Source: Propionispira raffinosivorans DSM 20765 (GTDB lineage: Bacteria > Bacillota > Negativicutes > Selenomonadales > Selenomonadaceae). From it: DNA of 64,000 bases. This document shows, piece after piece, positions 26,692 to 35,301 of the stretch. The position numbers and the translations under genes were made by a program. Each line of letters begins with the position of its first letter. Positions within the stretch are counted from its first letter, which is position 1. The stretch is taken from positions 1 to 64,000 of the forward strand of contig NZ_KB905849.1 in NCBI RefSeq assembly GCF_000381065.1. The letters run 5' to 3'. The notes under the pieces were generated by a model that worked only from the letters and a program-made list of their open reading frames with translations, was not told the DNA's origin and did not search any database.

Positions 26692-27109
26692 AAAAGTAGG
26701 CAATAAAGGTGATATTTTAGAAGTATCGGAAGGTTACGGCAGAAATTTTCTTTTGCCGAAAAAATATGCAGTTGAAGCCAATACTGCTAATATGAATGTA
26801 GCCAATGCAAAGAAAAAATCAGCCCAGTTAAAAAAACAACAAGAAACGGATGAGGCAAAGCTTATGGCGGCCCAGCTGTCAAAAATTGAAGTAAGCATTC
26901 CTGTTAAAATCGGTGAAGGCGGTAAATTATTTGGCTCTGTAACGGGTAAAGATGTGGCGGATATTTTACAGACCACACACAATCTTGAGATTGATAAAAG
27001 AAAAATTGAAATTAAAGGCGGTATAAAGGGTGTTGGCGATTATGATGCTGTAATCAAAGTGCACCCGGAGATTACAAGTACAATTAAGGTACATGTAATC
27101 GCTGGCTAG
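26663..27109 (+). CDS. rplI: 50S ribosomal protein L9
   Basis: 148 aa from GTG 26663, which yields the canonical MKVILQQDIKKVGNKGDILE; GAGGAGAG is 9 nt upstream inside gdpP. The N-terminal domain, long connecting helix and C-terminal domain of L9 are complete. Confidence 0.97.
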   Translation: MKVILQQDIKKVGNKGDILEVSEGYGRNFLLPKKYAVEANTANMNVANAKKKSAQLKKQQETDEAKLMAAQLSKIEVSIPVKIGEGGKLFGSVTGKDVADILQTTHNLEIDKRKIEIKGGIKGVGDYDAVIKVHPEITSTIKVHVIAG

Positions 27110-27122
27110 GAAGAGGCAGAGT

Positions 27123-29096
27123 ATGAAAGGTTTTTTTAATAAATTATTTCGTAGAAATAAACAAGAAGAAGCACCGATGGAAAAAATCGGGCATAAAAAA
27201 ATAATACTCAAAAAGACAGAAGGCATCGATAAACAAATCGATGCCTTATATGGCGTATTAGTTGATATTTTCAGTTCGGAAAAACTTGTTTTGCGAGCGG
27301 GAAAACTCGATGCGATGGATTTGATGCGTTCACAAAACCGTGGTGAACGAGTTTTAGCACTGCAAAAACTGATTTGGGAAAATCCGACACTGGATAAAAT
27401 TCCGACTGATGAAGAAATTCCGGATCTTTTGGAACAATTGTCGGAAGAACTGGCAGAACTTATGGCTAGACGTAGTGTAGAAGATAAAATTGAGAAAAAA
27501 ATTGCTGAAAAAATGGAAGAACGCCATCAAGAGTATGTTAAAGATATCAAAATGCAGGTTTTAAAAGACGAAAAAGTTGAAGAAGAAGAAACACCGCAGG
27601 CAAAAGGAAAATTTGAGGCTTTAGAAAAATTGGAAACCGTTAAATTGACGAAATCTGTGATGGAACTATTGAGACCGAATAAATTAGCTGAGATTGTGGG
27701 ACAGGAACGAGCTGTGAAGTCGCTTCAAGCTAAGCTAAGCTCCCCCTATCCACAACATTTGATTCTGTACGGACCGCCAGGCGTTGGTAAAACGACAGCG
27801 GCACGACTGGTCTTGGAAGCTGCCAGTAAAACGAAATATACACCATTTAATGAAGATGCGCCGTTTGTCGAAACCGATGGTACTACCTTGCGCTGGGATC
27901 CGAGGGACATGACAAATCCACTTATGGGTTCTGTGCATGATCCAATTTATCAAGGTGCTCGCCGAGATCTTGCCGACAGTGGCGTACCAGAACCAAAACC
28001 GGGGCTGGTAACCGATGCACATGGTGGCATTTTATTCATCGATGAAATTGGTGAAATGGATGCCATGCTGCAAAATAAACTACTTAAAGTGTTAGAAGAT
28101 AAACGGGCCTTTTTTGAATCGGCCTATTATGATCCGACGGATGAAAATGTGCCGAAATACATCAGAAAACTCTTTGAAGACGGTGCACCGGCAGATTTTG
28201 TCTTGATTGGAGCGACTACGCGTGATGCCGGGTATATTAATCCAGCCCTCAGGTCGCGTTGTGCTGAAATCTATTTTGAACCGCTTACACCCAAACACAT
28301 TGAAACGATTGTTTTAAATGCAGCTGAAAAATTGGAAGTTACGATTGCTGATGATGTGGCTGCACTGATCAGTGAATATACAATTGAGGGCCGAAAAGCT
28401 ATCAATATTCTGGCTGATGCGTACAGTTTGGCATTACAAAGAATCGGTGATACAGATGAGGCTATTATTATAAACAAAGAAGATGTGTATGAAGTTACCC
28501 AGGTAAGTCGTCTGTCACCATTTGTTACACAAAAAGCATCAGAGAGATCTGAAGTTGGTAAGGTTTTTGGACTTGGGGTAGCAGGATACTTGGGATCTGT
28601 CATTGAAATTGAAGCAGTGGCTTTTAAGGCAAATGAAAAAGGCAAAGGGACGGTTCGGTTCAATGAAACAGCTGGCAGCATGGCGAAAGATTCCGTATTT
28701 AATGCAGCCTCCGTACTTCGTAAAATCACTGGTGAAGATGTGCATGACTATGATATCCATATCAATGTCATTGGTGGTGGTAATATTGACGGTCCGTCAG
28801 CTGGTACTGCTATTTTGACCGCCTTGATTTCGGCTATTACGGGACGCAAAATTAGGCAGAACGTTGCTGTTACCGGTGAAATATCGATCCAAGGGCTTGT
28901 TCGTCCAGTCGGCGGTGTATTTGAGAAAGCCTATGGGGCAAAACAAGCTGGTATTACAACGTTGGTAATTCCAAAAGAAAATGAAAAAGACATACCAGAA
29001 GGACATTTGGGACTGGACATACATCCGGTAACGACTGCTGAAGGTGCCTTTGCGGTATTGTTTGAAGACGATAAAGATAAAGAAATAATCGCATAA
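27123..29096 (+). CDS. Lon-family ATP-dependent protease (LonC/LonB type)
   Basis: 657 aa, ATG 27123. No classical Lon N-terminal domain; instead a coiled-coil, charged 190-residue region. AAA+ module: Walker A GPPGVGKT (217-224), Walker B GGILFIDEIGEMD, sensor LIGATTRD. C-terminal Lon protease domain with the Ser559-Lys602 dyad (DGPSAGTAIL; GGVFEKAYGAK). This layout matches the LonC subfamily described in spore-forming Firmicutes; whether the organism sporulates is not shown here. Follows rplI by 13 nt. Confidence 0.9.
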   Translation: MKGFFNKLFRRNKQEEAPMEKIGHKKIILKKTEGIDKQIDALYGVLVDIFSSEKLVLRAGKLDAMDLMRSQNRGERVLALQKLIWENPTLDKIPTDEEIPDLLEQLSEELAELMARRSVEDKIEKKIAEKMEERHQEYVKDIKMQVLKDEKVEEEETPQAKGKFEALEKLETVKLTKSVMELLRPNKLAEIVGQERAVKSLQAKLSSPYPQHLILYGPPGVGKTTAARLVLEAASKTKYTPFNEDAPFVETDGTTLRWDPRDMTNPLMGSVHDPIYQGARRDLADSGVPEPKPGLVTDAHGGILFIDEIGEMDAMLQNKLLKVLEDKRAFFESAYYDPTDENVPKYIRKLFEDGAPADFVLIGATTRDAGYINPALRSRCAEIYFEPLTPKHIETIVLNAAEKLEVTIADDVAALISEYTIEGRKAINILADAYSLALQRIGDTDEAIIINKEDVYEVTQVSRLSPFVTQKASERSEVGKVFGLGVAGYLGSVIEIEAVAFKANEKGKGTVRFNETAGSMAKDSVFNAASVLRKITGEDVHDYDIHINVIGGGNIDGPSAGTAILTALISAITGRKIRQNVAVTGEISIQGLVRPVGGVFEKAYGAKQAGITTLVIPKENEKDIPEGHLGLDIHPVTTAEGAFAVLFEDDKDKEIIA

Positions 29097-29127
29097 ATCT
29101 CTGTTACAGGAGGTTTCCGTCTGTAGG

Positions 29128-29172
29128 ACGGGCGGGGATTTGGGGCATATTTTGCCCCGGTCTCCGTTTTTG
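29128..29172 (+). terminator. Terminator/leader hairpin between lonC and dnaB
   Basis: Nested GGGGCA/TGCCCC and CGGGGA/TCTCCG stems followed by TTTTTG, directly before the dnaB ribosome binding site. dnaB may be expressed by read-through. Confidence 0.6.
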
Positions 29173-29189
29173 TTTGAGAGGAGTGATTC

Positions 29190-30524
29190 TTGTTGATTGA
29201 TAGAATACCACCGCAGAATATTGAAGCCGAACAAGCTGTTTTAGGTGCGATGCTTATAAAAAAAGAAGCGATTTCGGAAGTTGTGACGATTTTAATTGGA
29301 ACAGATTTTTATCGAGACGCGCATCGGATTATCTTTGATGCAATGCTCGAACTCTTCAATAAAAATGAAGCGGTTGATCTTATTACGATTACGGAACAAC
29401 TGCGCAAAAATGAACAACTTGATAAGGTTGGCGGGATAGCCTATGTTACATCGTTGGCCAATAGTGTGCCGACGGCAGCCAATATTGAGTATCATGCTAA
29501 GATTGTCAAAGAAAAAGGGCAGCTTCGGCATTTGATTAATTCTGCTACGGCGATTGCTGGTATGGGGTATGAAGACAATGAAAATGTAATTGATGTAATG
29601 GACAAGGCTGAAAAAATGATTTTGGAAGTCGCAGAAAAACGCGGCGGCGGTGATTTTACACCGATTAAAAACATTTTGCTGGATACGTTCAGTAAAATTG
29701 AAGTTTTATACGCTTCTAAAGGCGGAATTACAGGAACTCCAACTGGTTTTAAGGATTTGGATAAATTAACATCAGGACTCCAGCCCTCCGATCTTATTTT
29801 GGTCGCCGCTCGTCCAAGTATGGGGAAAACAGCGTTTACACTCAATTTGGCTACCCATATTGCTGTGCGAGAAAAAAAGGCAGTGGCTTTTTTTTCTTTG
29901 GAAATGTCAAAAGAACAGCTTGTACAGCGTATGCTCTGTTCGGAGGGAGCGATTGACTCGCAGCGTCTTCGCATCGGTGAACTCGACGATAAGGATTGGG
30001 GAAAACTGATTAGTGCTGCAGATCGATTGTCAACTGCACCAATTTTTATTGATGATACAGCTGGTATCACTGTTATGGAATTGCGTTCGAAAGCAAGACG
30101 CTTGAAAACGGAATATGACCTGAAATTGATTGTTATTGATTATTTGCAGCTCATGCAAGGCAGCAGCAGCAAAGGCGGCGATAATCGCCAGCAGGAAATA
30201 TCGGAAATATCTCGCTCACTCAAAGCATTAGCAAGGGAACTCAATGTACCGGTTATTGCTCTTTCTCAGCTCAGTCGTAGTGTGGAATCACGGCAGGTTA
30301 AAAAACCAATGCTCAGCGATCTTCGTGAATCCGGTTCCCTAGAACAGGATGCGGATATTGTTATGTTTCTCTATAGGGAAGATTACTATGATCCTGATAC
30401 GGAAAATAAAAATATTACAGATGTGATCATTGCCAAACATCGTAATGGTCCGGTTGATACCATCCAGTTGTTTTTTCACAAACAATTTACAAAATTTGCC
30501 GATTTATCACGGATACAAAACTAA
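29190..30524 (+). CDS. dnaB: Replicative DNA helicase DnaB
   Basis: 444 aa; TTG 29190 or TTG 29193 behind GAGAGGAG. N-terminal primase-binding domain (PPQNIEAEQAVLGAML), RecA-like C-domain with Walker A ARPSMGKT (207-214), LIVIDYLQLM and the DLRESGSLEQDADIVMFL signature of DnaB. No intein. This is dnaC in Bacillus nomenclature. Confidence 0.97.
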   Translation: MLIDRIPPQNIEAEQAVLGAMLIKKEAISEVVTILIGTDFYRDAHRIIFDAMLELFNKNEAVDLITITEQLRKNEQLDKVGGIAYVTSLANSVPTAANIEYHAKIVKEKGQLRHLINSATAIAGMGYEDNENVIDVMDKAEKMILEVAEKRGGGDFTPIKNILLDTFSKIEVLYASKGGITGTPTGFKDLDKLTSGLQPSDLILVAARPSMGKTAFTLNLATHIAVREKKAVAFFSLEMSKEQLVQRMLCSEGAIDSQRLRIGELDDKDWGKLISAADRLSTAPIFIDDTAGITVMELRSKARRLKTEYDLKLIVIDYLQLMQGSSSKGGDNRQQEISEISRSLKALARELNVPVIALSQLSRSVESRQVKKPMLSDLRESGSLEQDADIVMFLYREDYYDPDTENKNITDVIIAKHRNGPVDTIQLFFHKQFTKFADLSRIQN

Positions 30525-30529
30525 TTTAT

Positions 30530-30576
30530 ACAAAACAGAACAGATTCCTCGGAATCTGTTCTGTTTTGTAAACTGG
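30530..30576 (+). terminator. Terminator of dnaB
   Basis: 19-bp perfect stem (30530-30548 with 30551-30569, two-base loop) rich in AACAGATTCC. Confidence 0.75.
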
Positions 30577-30727
30577 TACGCAGAAAAAAATTAAATGGGT
30601 GAAATTTTAGAATTCAAACCCTTTCCTAAGAATAGTAATGTATACTCTTAAATAATAGAAGCGTATACATCGCTATTCTTCCATATTTAAGCATATCGTA
30701 TTTTCTGATTGGAAAGAAGGTTTTATT

Positions 30728-31084
30728 TTGAGGAATATAACAAAAAAAATCATGATATTTTCTATGATTGGTATCATTCAAACAGGCTTTGGCGCTTCGA
30801 TAATTGAAGCATCGGCATTTCAGAACGATCGTCCGATGAACCGAGATCATCAAGAAGCTCGTTTTGATCATCGAGATCATGATCGCGATGAATTTCGCCA
30901 GCGAGAATATGATAGAAAAGTTCGCGAAGAGAACGACCGTTATGAACAAGAAATTCAACGGCATCGATTTGAAACCAGACAGGATTGGCGTGAACGAAGA
31001 TCACATGAAAAACATCGTCATGAACAAATATTACAGAGGTTAGCACGAGAAAAAGATCAACAGGGTCCTTTCCACAGAAGGTGA
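30728..31084 (+). CDS. Secreted highly charged His/Arg/Asp-rich protein, copy 1
   Basis: 118 aa from TTG 30728 (GAAAGAAGG upstream). Signal peptide about 1-29 (ITKKIMIFSMIGIIQTGFGA). The mature part is almost only Arg, His, Asp, Glu and Gln (for example DHRDHDRDEFRQREYDRKVR), predicted helical or disordered, no cysteine. No domain recognised. Followed after 64 bp by a paralog with a near-identical signal peptide. Metal or polyanion binding in the cell envelope is only a guess. Confidence 0.7.
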   Translation: MRNITKKIMIFSMIGIIQTGFGASIIEASAFQNDRPMNRDHQEARFDHRDHDRDEFRQREYDRKVREENDRYEQEIQRHRFETRQDWRERRSHEKHRHEQILQRLAREKDQQGPFHRR

Positions 31085-31148
31085 AATTAAGATAGTATAT
31101 TTTCCATAGATAAAGATTCGTAATATTTAAAGAAAAGAGGAGTTCGTT

Positions 31149-31496
31149 TTGAATAATATAACAAAAAAAATCATGATACTTTCTATGATTGGTATCATTC
31201 AAACAGGTTTTGGGACCGCCGTGCTTGAAGCTTCTCCGATGCATCGTGATAACCGCCAAGACGTTCGTTTTGATGATAGACATGATGGTGGCCGCGACAA
31301 TGGTGACCGTCAAGTTGAGCATGATAGACGGATGCGTGAAGAAAATGAAAGACATGAACGAGAAATGAGACGACATGATCATGAAAGTGATAGAGAATGG
31401 CAGGAACGTCAAGATCGGGAAAATGATCGCCATAATAATACATTAAATGAAATAGCAGCACTGGTGCTTGGTGTTGTTATTGGTCATAATACCTAA
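31149..31496 (+). CDS. Secreted highly charged His/Arg/Asp-rich protein, copy 2
   Basis: 115 aa from TTG 31149 behind AGAGGAG. Signal peptide nearly identical to copy 1 also at DNA level; the mature region is again rich in His, Arg, Asp and Glu (MREENERHEREMRRHDHE). Unlike copy 1 it ends in a hydrophobic tail (EIAALVLGVVIG), which could anchor it in a membrane. A terminator follows. Confidence 0.7.
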   Translation: MNNITKKIMILSMIGIIQTGFGTAVLEASPMHRDNRQDVRFDDRHDGGRDNGDRQVEHDRRMREENERHEREMRRHDHESDREWQERQDRENDRHNNTLNEIAALVLGVVIGHNT

Positions 31497-31500
31497 CTAA

Positions 31501-31541
31501 AAAACAGGCTGCTCGCTTTTTATAAGCTGGCAGCCTGTTTT
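31501..31541 (+). terminator. Terminator of the paralog pair
   Basis: AAAACAGGCTGC (31501-31512) with GCAGCCTGTTTT (31530-31541). Confidence 0.8.
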
Positions 31542-31587
31542 GCGTACTGCCCTTCAGGTATCTTTACCTGTGATGGCTTTTGACGCA
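31541..31587. other. Unexplained multi-segment stem
   Basis: TGCGT/ACGCA (31541-31545, 31583-31587) encloses GCC/GGC and CAGGTA TCTT TACCTG (31555-31570) with internal loops. No T-run. Could be part of a structured RNA or the residue of one. Confidence 0.35.
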
Positions 31588-31676
31588 TAAAAATAGTGTT
31601 TTGTCTATATGGGACAGGCTCGTTTTGTCATTGTAGGATCAAAATGATAAAAATAGAATGGTTTTTGTAAATTAAA

Positions 31677-31706
31677 TTGACATGCTGCTATAATCAATGC
31701 TATGAT
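31677..31706 (+). promoter_or_regulatory. Candidate promoter upstream of purA
   Basis: TTGACA (31677-31682), 18-nt spacer, TATGAT (31701-31706). Confidence 0.6.
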
Positions 31707-31740
31707 ATTCAAGGGAAATTAGGACATATTTTTTCACCAA

Positions 31741-31780
31741 ACTCAAAAAGAGGCATGCGTATGCCAATTTGAGTGTTTTT
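31741..31780 (+). terminator. Attenuator-like terminator in the purA leader
   Basis: ACTCAAA (31741-31747) / TTTGAGT (31768-31774) with inner GGCAT GCGT ATGCC, then GTTTTTG. It is about 30 nt after the presumed start site and 280 nt before purA; the rest of the leader has no clear gene. Confidence 0.6.
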
Positions 31781-32060
31781 GTTGTTTCATTGACATTATA
31801 AGCCAATATAGAAAAAAACAAGTGATCTAATTACCGTTTTCAATCGATACGTTACAGGTGATGCTTTTTATAAATGCGTACAGTATTGCTATGGAAAAAT
31901 GGATAAAAGGTGAAGATTTCCAAAATGAATGTCAAGAAATAGGAAGCTGTGAATATTTTGAATACGCTTTCTAGTACTTACGAATGTAAATGCAATTATG
32001 GCGTTTTTGGGTATCTAAATTCACTTTTATATAAATCATATTATTGAGAGGAGAGGTCTT

Positions 32061-33347
32061 ATGTCAGCAGTTGTTGTAATGGGAACTCAGTGGGGCGATG
32101 AAGGTAAAGGTAAAATCGTCGATTATTTAGCAGAACAATCCGATGTTGTCGTTCGTTTTCAAGGAGGGAGTAATGCAGGTCATACAGTTACCGTAGAAGG
32201 TAAAGAATTTAAACTGCGTCTACTGCCTTCAGGAATTTTATACAAAGGTAAAACATGTGTTATCGCCAATGGTGTTGTTGTTGATCCGGAAGTTCTTCTT
32301 CAGGAAATGGATGGAATGACGGCACAAGGAATTGAGGTAGATGGAATACGTATTTCCAATCGGGCTCATGTTATTTTGCCTTACCATAAATTAATGGATG
32401 AACTCTTAGAAAACGTTCGTGGCGATAATAAAATCGGCACGACAAAACGTGGTATTGGTCCTTGCTATATGGATAAAGATAACCGCATCGGTATTCGTAT
32501 TGTTGATCTTATGGATGAAGAAGTATTCAGCGAAAAACTTAAAGAAGTTCTTGCTATTAAAAATAAAGAATTGAAAGCAGTTTACAACCATGATGGTTTT
32601 GACTATGATGCAGTTCGCAGCGAATATCTGGCTTATGCAGATCGCCTGCGTAAGCATGTCATTGATACATCTGCTTACCTGAATGCACAGCTCAAAGCAA
32701 AGAAAAAAGTATTGTTTGAAGGTGCGCAGGCAACGCTGTTGGATCTTGACCATGGTACATATCCCTATGTAACATCTTCACATCCAACTTCGAGTGGTGC
32801 CTGTGTAGGTGCTGGTATTGCACCGAAAAAAATTGATACGGTCGTTGGAGTTGTCAAAGCATACTGTACACGTGTCGGAGAAGGTCCGTTCCCAACGGAA
32901 CAACTCAATGAAGTCGGTGATAAGATTCGCAGCTGTGGTCATGAATTCGGTACGGTTACTGGTCGTCCACGTCGTACTGGCTGGCTCGATGCGTGTGTAG
33001 TCCGTTATGCAGGTTACTTGAGTGGGATTGACTACATGGCAATCACGCGTCTTGATATCTTAGATACATTTAAAGAAGTTAAAATTTGTGTTGCTTATAA
33101 ATATAATGGTAAAATCATCGATGAAATGCCAGCCAGCCTTAAAGTGCTTGGGGCAGTAGAACCAGTTTATGAAACATTTGCTGGCTGGATGACGGATACT
33201 ACAAAAATTCGTCAGTATGAAGATTTGCCGGAAAATGCTAAAAAGTATGTAGAACGTTTGGCTGAAGTGGCAGAAATCAACATAGGCTATGTTTCTGTTG
33301 GCCCGAATCGTGCGCAAACGATTGTTGTTAAAAAGGATATTTTTTAA
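32061..33347 (+). CDS. purA: Adenylosuccinate synthetase
   Basis: 428 aa, ATG 32061 behind GAGAGGAGAGG. Converts IMP, aspartate and GTP to adenylosuccinate in AMP synthesis. GTP-binding GDEGKGK (12-18), GSNAGHTV, IGTTKRGIGPCYMDK and the C-terminal TTGRPRRTGWLD-type motif (TVTGRPRRTGWLDA) are all present. Full length. Confidence 0.98.
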   Translation: MSAVVVMGTQWGDEGKGKIVDYLAEQSDVVVRFQGGSNAGHTVTVEGKEFKLRLLPSGILYKGKTCVIANGVVVDPEVLLQEMDGMTAQGIEVDGIRISNRAHVILPYHKLMDELLENVRGDNKIGTTKRGIGPCYMDKDNRIGIRIVDLMDEEVFSEKLKEVLAIKNKELKAVYNHDGFDYDAVRSEYLAYADRLRKHVIDTSAYLNAQLKAKKKVLFEGAQATLLDLDHGTYPYVTSSHPTSSGACVGAGIAPKKIDTVVGVVKAYCTRVGEGPFPTEQLNEVGDKIRSCGHEFGTVTGRPRRTGWLDACVVRYAGYLSGIDYMAITRLDILDTFKEVKICVAYKYNGKIIDEMPASLKVLGAVEPVYETFAGWMTDTTKIRQYEDLPENAKKYVERLAEVAEINIGYVSVGPNRAQTIVVKKDIF

Positions 33348-33370
33348 GCAAGAAAGCTTATAGGAATTTT

Positions 33371-33411
33371 AATGCAGCCTGAACAAACGATTTGCTTGTT
33401 CAGGCTGCATT
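33371..33411 (+). terminator. Terminator of purA
   Basis: AATGCAGCCTGAACAA (33371-33386) and TTGTTCAGGCTGCATT (33396-33411), 16-bp perfect stem. Confidence 0.85.
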
Positions 33412-33426
33412 TGTTTATAAGGCTGT

Positions 33427-33585
33427 ATGGCAGAAATTGGCTTTATATATCCGTTTATCAGAAAAGGCGGGCAGGACTCTATAATCGATACAACATCGCC
33501 TGGCATTGTATTAGAAGGGTCTGCCAGCAAGTCTATCAGTTACGTCCTTACGGACGATGCACCCCACAACACAACGGTTTCATAG
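33427..33585 (+). CDS. Possible small ORF or gene remnant
   Basis: 52 codons beginning MAEIGFIYPFIRKGG and ending SYVLTDDAPHNTTVS. The composition looks protein-like rather than random, but only AAGG four nt upstream resembles a binding site and I do not recognise a family. It lies between the purA terminator and a tRNA cluster, where integrated elements often leave fragments. The rest of 33586-33740 shows nothing. Confidence 0.3.
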   Translation: MAEIGFIYPFIRKGGQDSIIDTTSPGIVLEGSASKSISYVLTDDAPHNTTVS

Positions 33586-33748
33586 CAGCTAAACTTAGCA
33601 GATATAGTTGGTATCTCCAGTTGATTGCAGTTTGAAGCAGATACGGGAACAATCAAGAATATTTTGATGAAATATAACTAAAAAACAAGCGATATCACGA
33701 ATTTTAAGCGAATTTAAGCACAACTAAAAATTTTTCAAAAAGAAAGTG

Positions 33749-33777
33749 TTGACAAAGACTCGATAAATCAGTATAAT
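33749..33777 (+). promoter_or_regulatory. Promoter of the first tRNA unit
   Basis: TTGACA (33749-33754), 17-nt spacer, TATAAT (33772-33777). Confidence 0.9.
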
Positions 33778-33847
33778 ATTGTCTTGTGAGTGGCACATGA
33801 AATGCGAGACAAAATTGAGTCACCAAAACATTTTTTACTCACAAGAC

Positions 33848-33923
33848 GATCCACTAGCTCAGTTGGTAGAGCATCTGACTTTTAATCAGGGTGTCCCGAG
33901 TTCGAATCTCGGGTGGGTCACCA
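33848..33923 (+). tRNA. tRNA-Lys(TTT), copy 1
   Basis: 76 nt cloverleaf with encoded CCA; acceptor GATCCAC/GTGGGTC, anticodon loop CTTTTAA, T arm GTTCGAATC. Confidence 0.95.
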
Positions 33924-33928
33924 TTTAT

Positions 33929-34003
33929 GGCGCGTTGGTCAAGCGGTTAAGACACTGCCCTTTCACGGCGGTTTCATGGGTTCGAATCCCATACGCGTCA
34001 CCA
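33929..34003 (+). tRNA. tRNA-Glu(TTC), copy 1
   Basis: 75 nt with CCA; acceptor GGCGCGT/ACGCGTC, anticodon loop CTTTCAC. Confidence 0.95.
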
Positions 34004-34007
34004 TTAC

Positions 34008-34083
<76 letters not shown>

Positions 34084-34094
34084 AAATAATATAT

Positions 34095-34171
34095 GGCCCG
34101 GTAGTTTAGTTGGTTAGAATGCCGCCCTGTCACGGCGGAGGTCAGGGGTTCGAGTCCCCTTCGGGTCGCCA
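34095..34171 (+). tRNA. tRNA-Asp(GTC)
   Basis: 77 nt with CCA; acceptor GGCCCGG/TCGGGTC, anticodon loop CTGTCAC. Confidence 0.95.
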
Positions 34172-34175
34172 TTAT

Positions 34176-34251
<76 letters not shown>

Positions 34252-34259
34252 TTTATTTT

Positions 34260-34335
34260 GATCCACTAGCTCAGTTGGTAGAGCATCTGACTTTTAATCA
34301 GGGTGTCCCGAGTTCGAATCTCGGGTGGGTCACCA
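34260..34335 (+). tRNA. tRNA-Lys(TTT), copy 2
   Basis: Identical in sequence to the first tRNA-Lys; last gene of the first tRNA unit. Confidence 0.95.
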
Positions 34336-34348
34336 TTTTGTTAATACA

Positions 34349-34380
34349 CTTCTAGGCTCTTGTTTAGAAGGTTTTTTATT
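34349..34380 (+). terminator. Terminator of the first tRNA unit
   Basis: CTTCTA / TAGAAG with GTTTTTTATTTT. Confidence 0.65.
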
Positions 34381-34417
34381 TTATGAGTGGCAGCTGTTTT
34401 TTGGAATGAAAAATAAG

Positions 34418-34446
34418 TTGCAATTCATTGATAAATTATGTATAAT
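34418..34446 (+). promoter_or_regulatory. Promoter of the second tRNA unit
   Basis: TTGCAA (34418-34423), 17-nt spacer, TATAAT (34441-34446). Confidence 0.8.
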
Positions 34447-34484
34447 ATTCTAGTGATGCAAGCATAGTTTGTGAAGTTTTATTT

Positions 34485-34559
34485 GGCGCGTTGGTCAAGC
34501 GGTTAAGACACTGCCCTTTCACGGCGGTTTCATGGGTTCGAATCCCATACGCGTCACCA
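34485..34559 (+). tRNA. tRNA-Glu(TTC), copy 2
   Basis: Identical to copy 1 including the encoded CCA. Confidence 0.95.
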
Positions 34560-34562
34560 TAT

Positions 34563-34638
<76 letters not shown>

Positions 34639-34649
34639 TATGAAAAATT

Positions 34650-34678
34650 AATCCTGTCTCTTTAGACAGGATTTTTGT
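34650..34678 (+). terminator. Terminator of the second tRNA unit
   Basis: AATCCTGTC TCTTTA GACAGGATT then TTTG. Confidence 0.8.
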
Positions 34679-34700
34679 TATGCGTTGAAATAAAAAATGA

Positions 34701-34741
34701 AAAAAAGCTTCAGCGCATTTTGTGATTTGCTGGAGCTTTTT
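34701..34741 (-). terminator. Terminator of the small zinc-ribbon gene
   Basis: AAAAAGCT-CAGC stem (34702-34714 with 34729-34741, one mismatch), T-run on both strands; it follows the minus-strand gene at 34772. Confidence 0.7.
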
Positions 34742-34771
34742 GCTGTGATAAGAAAATTTTGTTCATGTGCG

Positions 34772-34915
34772 TTAAGCTTCTTTTTTTAGTACCGGAGTTT
34801 TACAACCATGGCATTGAATGGGATGGTTATCATATTCTTCCGGAGATGTTGCGGCATTTGCATAACATTTGTTTTCGTGACAATACTGACACTGCATAGT
34901 AGATTGTTTATTCAT
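34772..34915 (-). CDS. Small zinc-ribbon-like protein
   Basis: 47 aa from the ATG at 34915-34913 to TAA 34774-34772. Two CxxC pairs (MQCQYCHENKC and IQCHGCKTP) 24 residues apart form a rubredoxin/zinc-ribbon-like knuckle; the tail is lysine-rich. GAAAGG lies upstream at a slightly long distance. A hairpin terminator follows on the same strand, which supports a real gene. No named family recognised. It is divergent from galM across a region of inverted repeats. Confidence 0.6.
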   Translation of the reverse strand: MNKQSTMQCQYCHENKCYANAATSPEEYDNHPIQCHGCKTPVLKKEA

Positions 34916-35019
34916 AAGAAACACGACCTTTCCATCAATATAAATTTTAATTTAAAAAAAGAATGTAAATTCATTATGACATGTGCTGAAAAAATAGTAA
35001 ATAGATACGACATATGTAT

Positions 35020-35099
35020 ACATGATTCACGAAATGTATACAATATATAAAATTATTGCTGGTTTTTATCGAAATGTGTATACGTTTTGTGAATCATGT
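35020..35099. repeat. 22-bp imperfect inverted repeat with GTATAC cores
   Basis: Arm 35020-35041 (ACATGATTCAC...GTATAC) matches the reverse complement of 35078-35099 at 20 of 22 positions. A third GTATAC-type motif (ATGTATACAT) lies at 35014-35023. The whole forms an operator-like cluster between the divergent zinc-ribbon gene and galM. Confidence 0.6.
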
Positions 35100-35178
35100 T
35101 ACTACGGCGTTTTTATTCGCTGTAAAAATCGAAAGGTGATAGTTTGCTGCATGGGCTTGCCAGCACTTTTTTCGACAG

Positions 35179-35190
35179 AAAACGTTTACG
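35179..35190. promoter_or_regulatory. LacI/GalR-type operator upstream of galM
   Basis: AAAACGTTTACG, same core (AACGTTTAC) as the two operators before galK. Confidence 0.55.
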
Positions 35191-35301
35191 TATTTTTCTT
35201 GCTTTGCAGGATTTGTGGATTATTTGGTGTATATAAATACAATATACGACTGAAATCAGACGTAGCAGGATGAATTAATAAAATCTAAGGGGTGTTTTTT
35301 T

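Noticed and set aside
31861-31974. 37-codon ORF in the purA leader (MLFINAYSIAMEKW...)
   Set aside because: The AGGTG before it directly abuts the ATG and the composition is not distinctive; could be chance.
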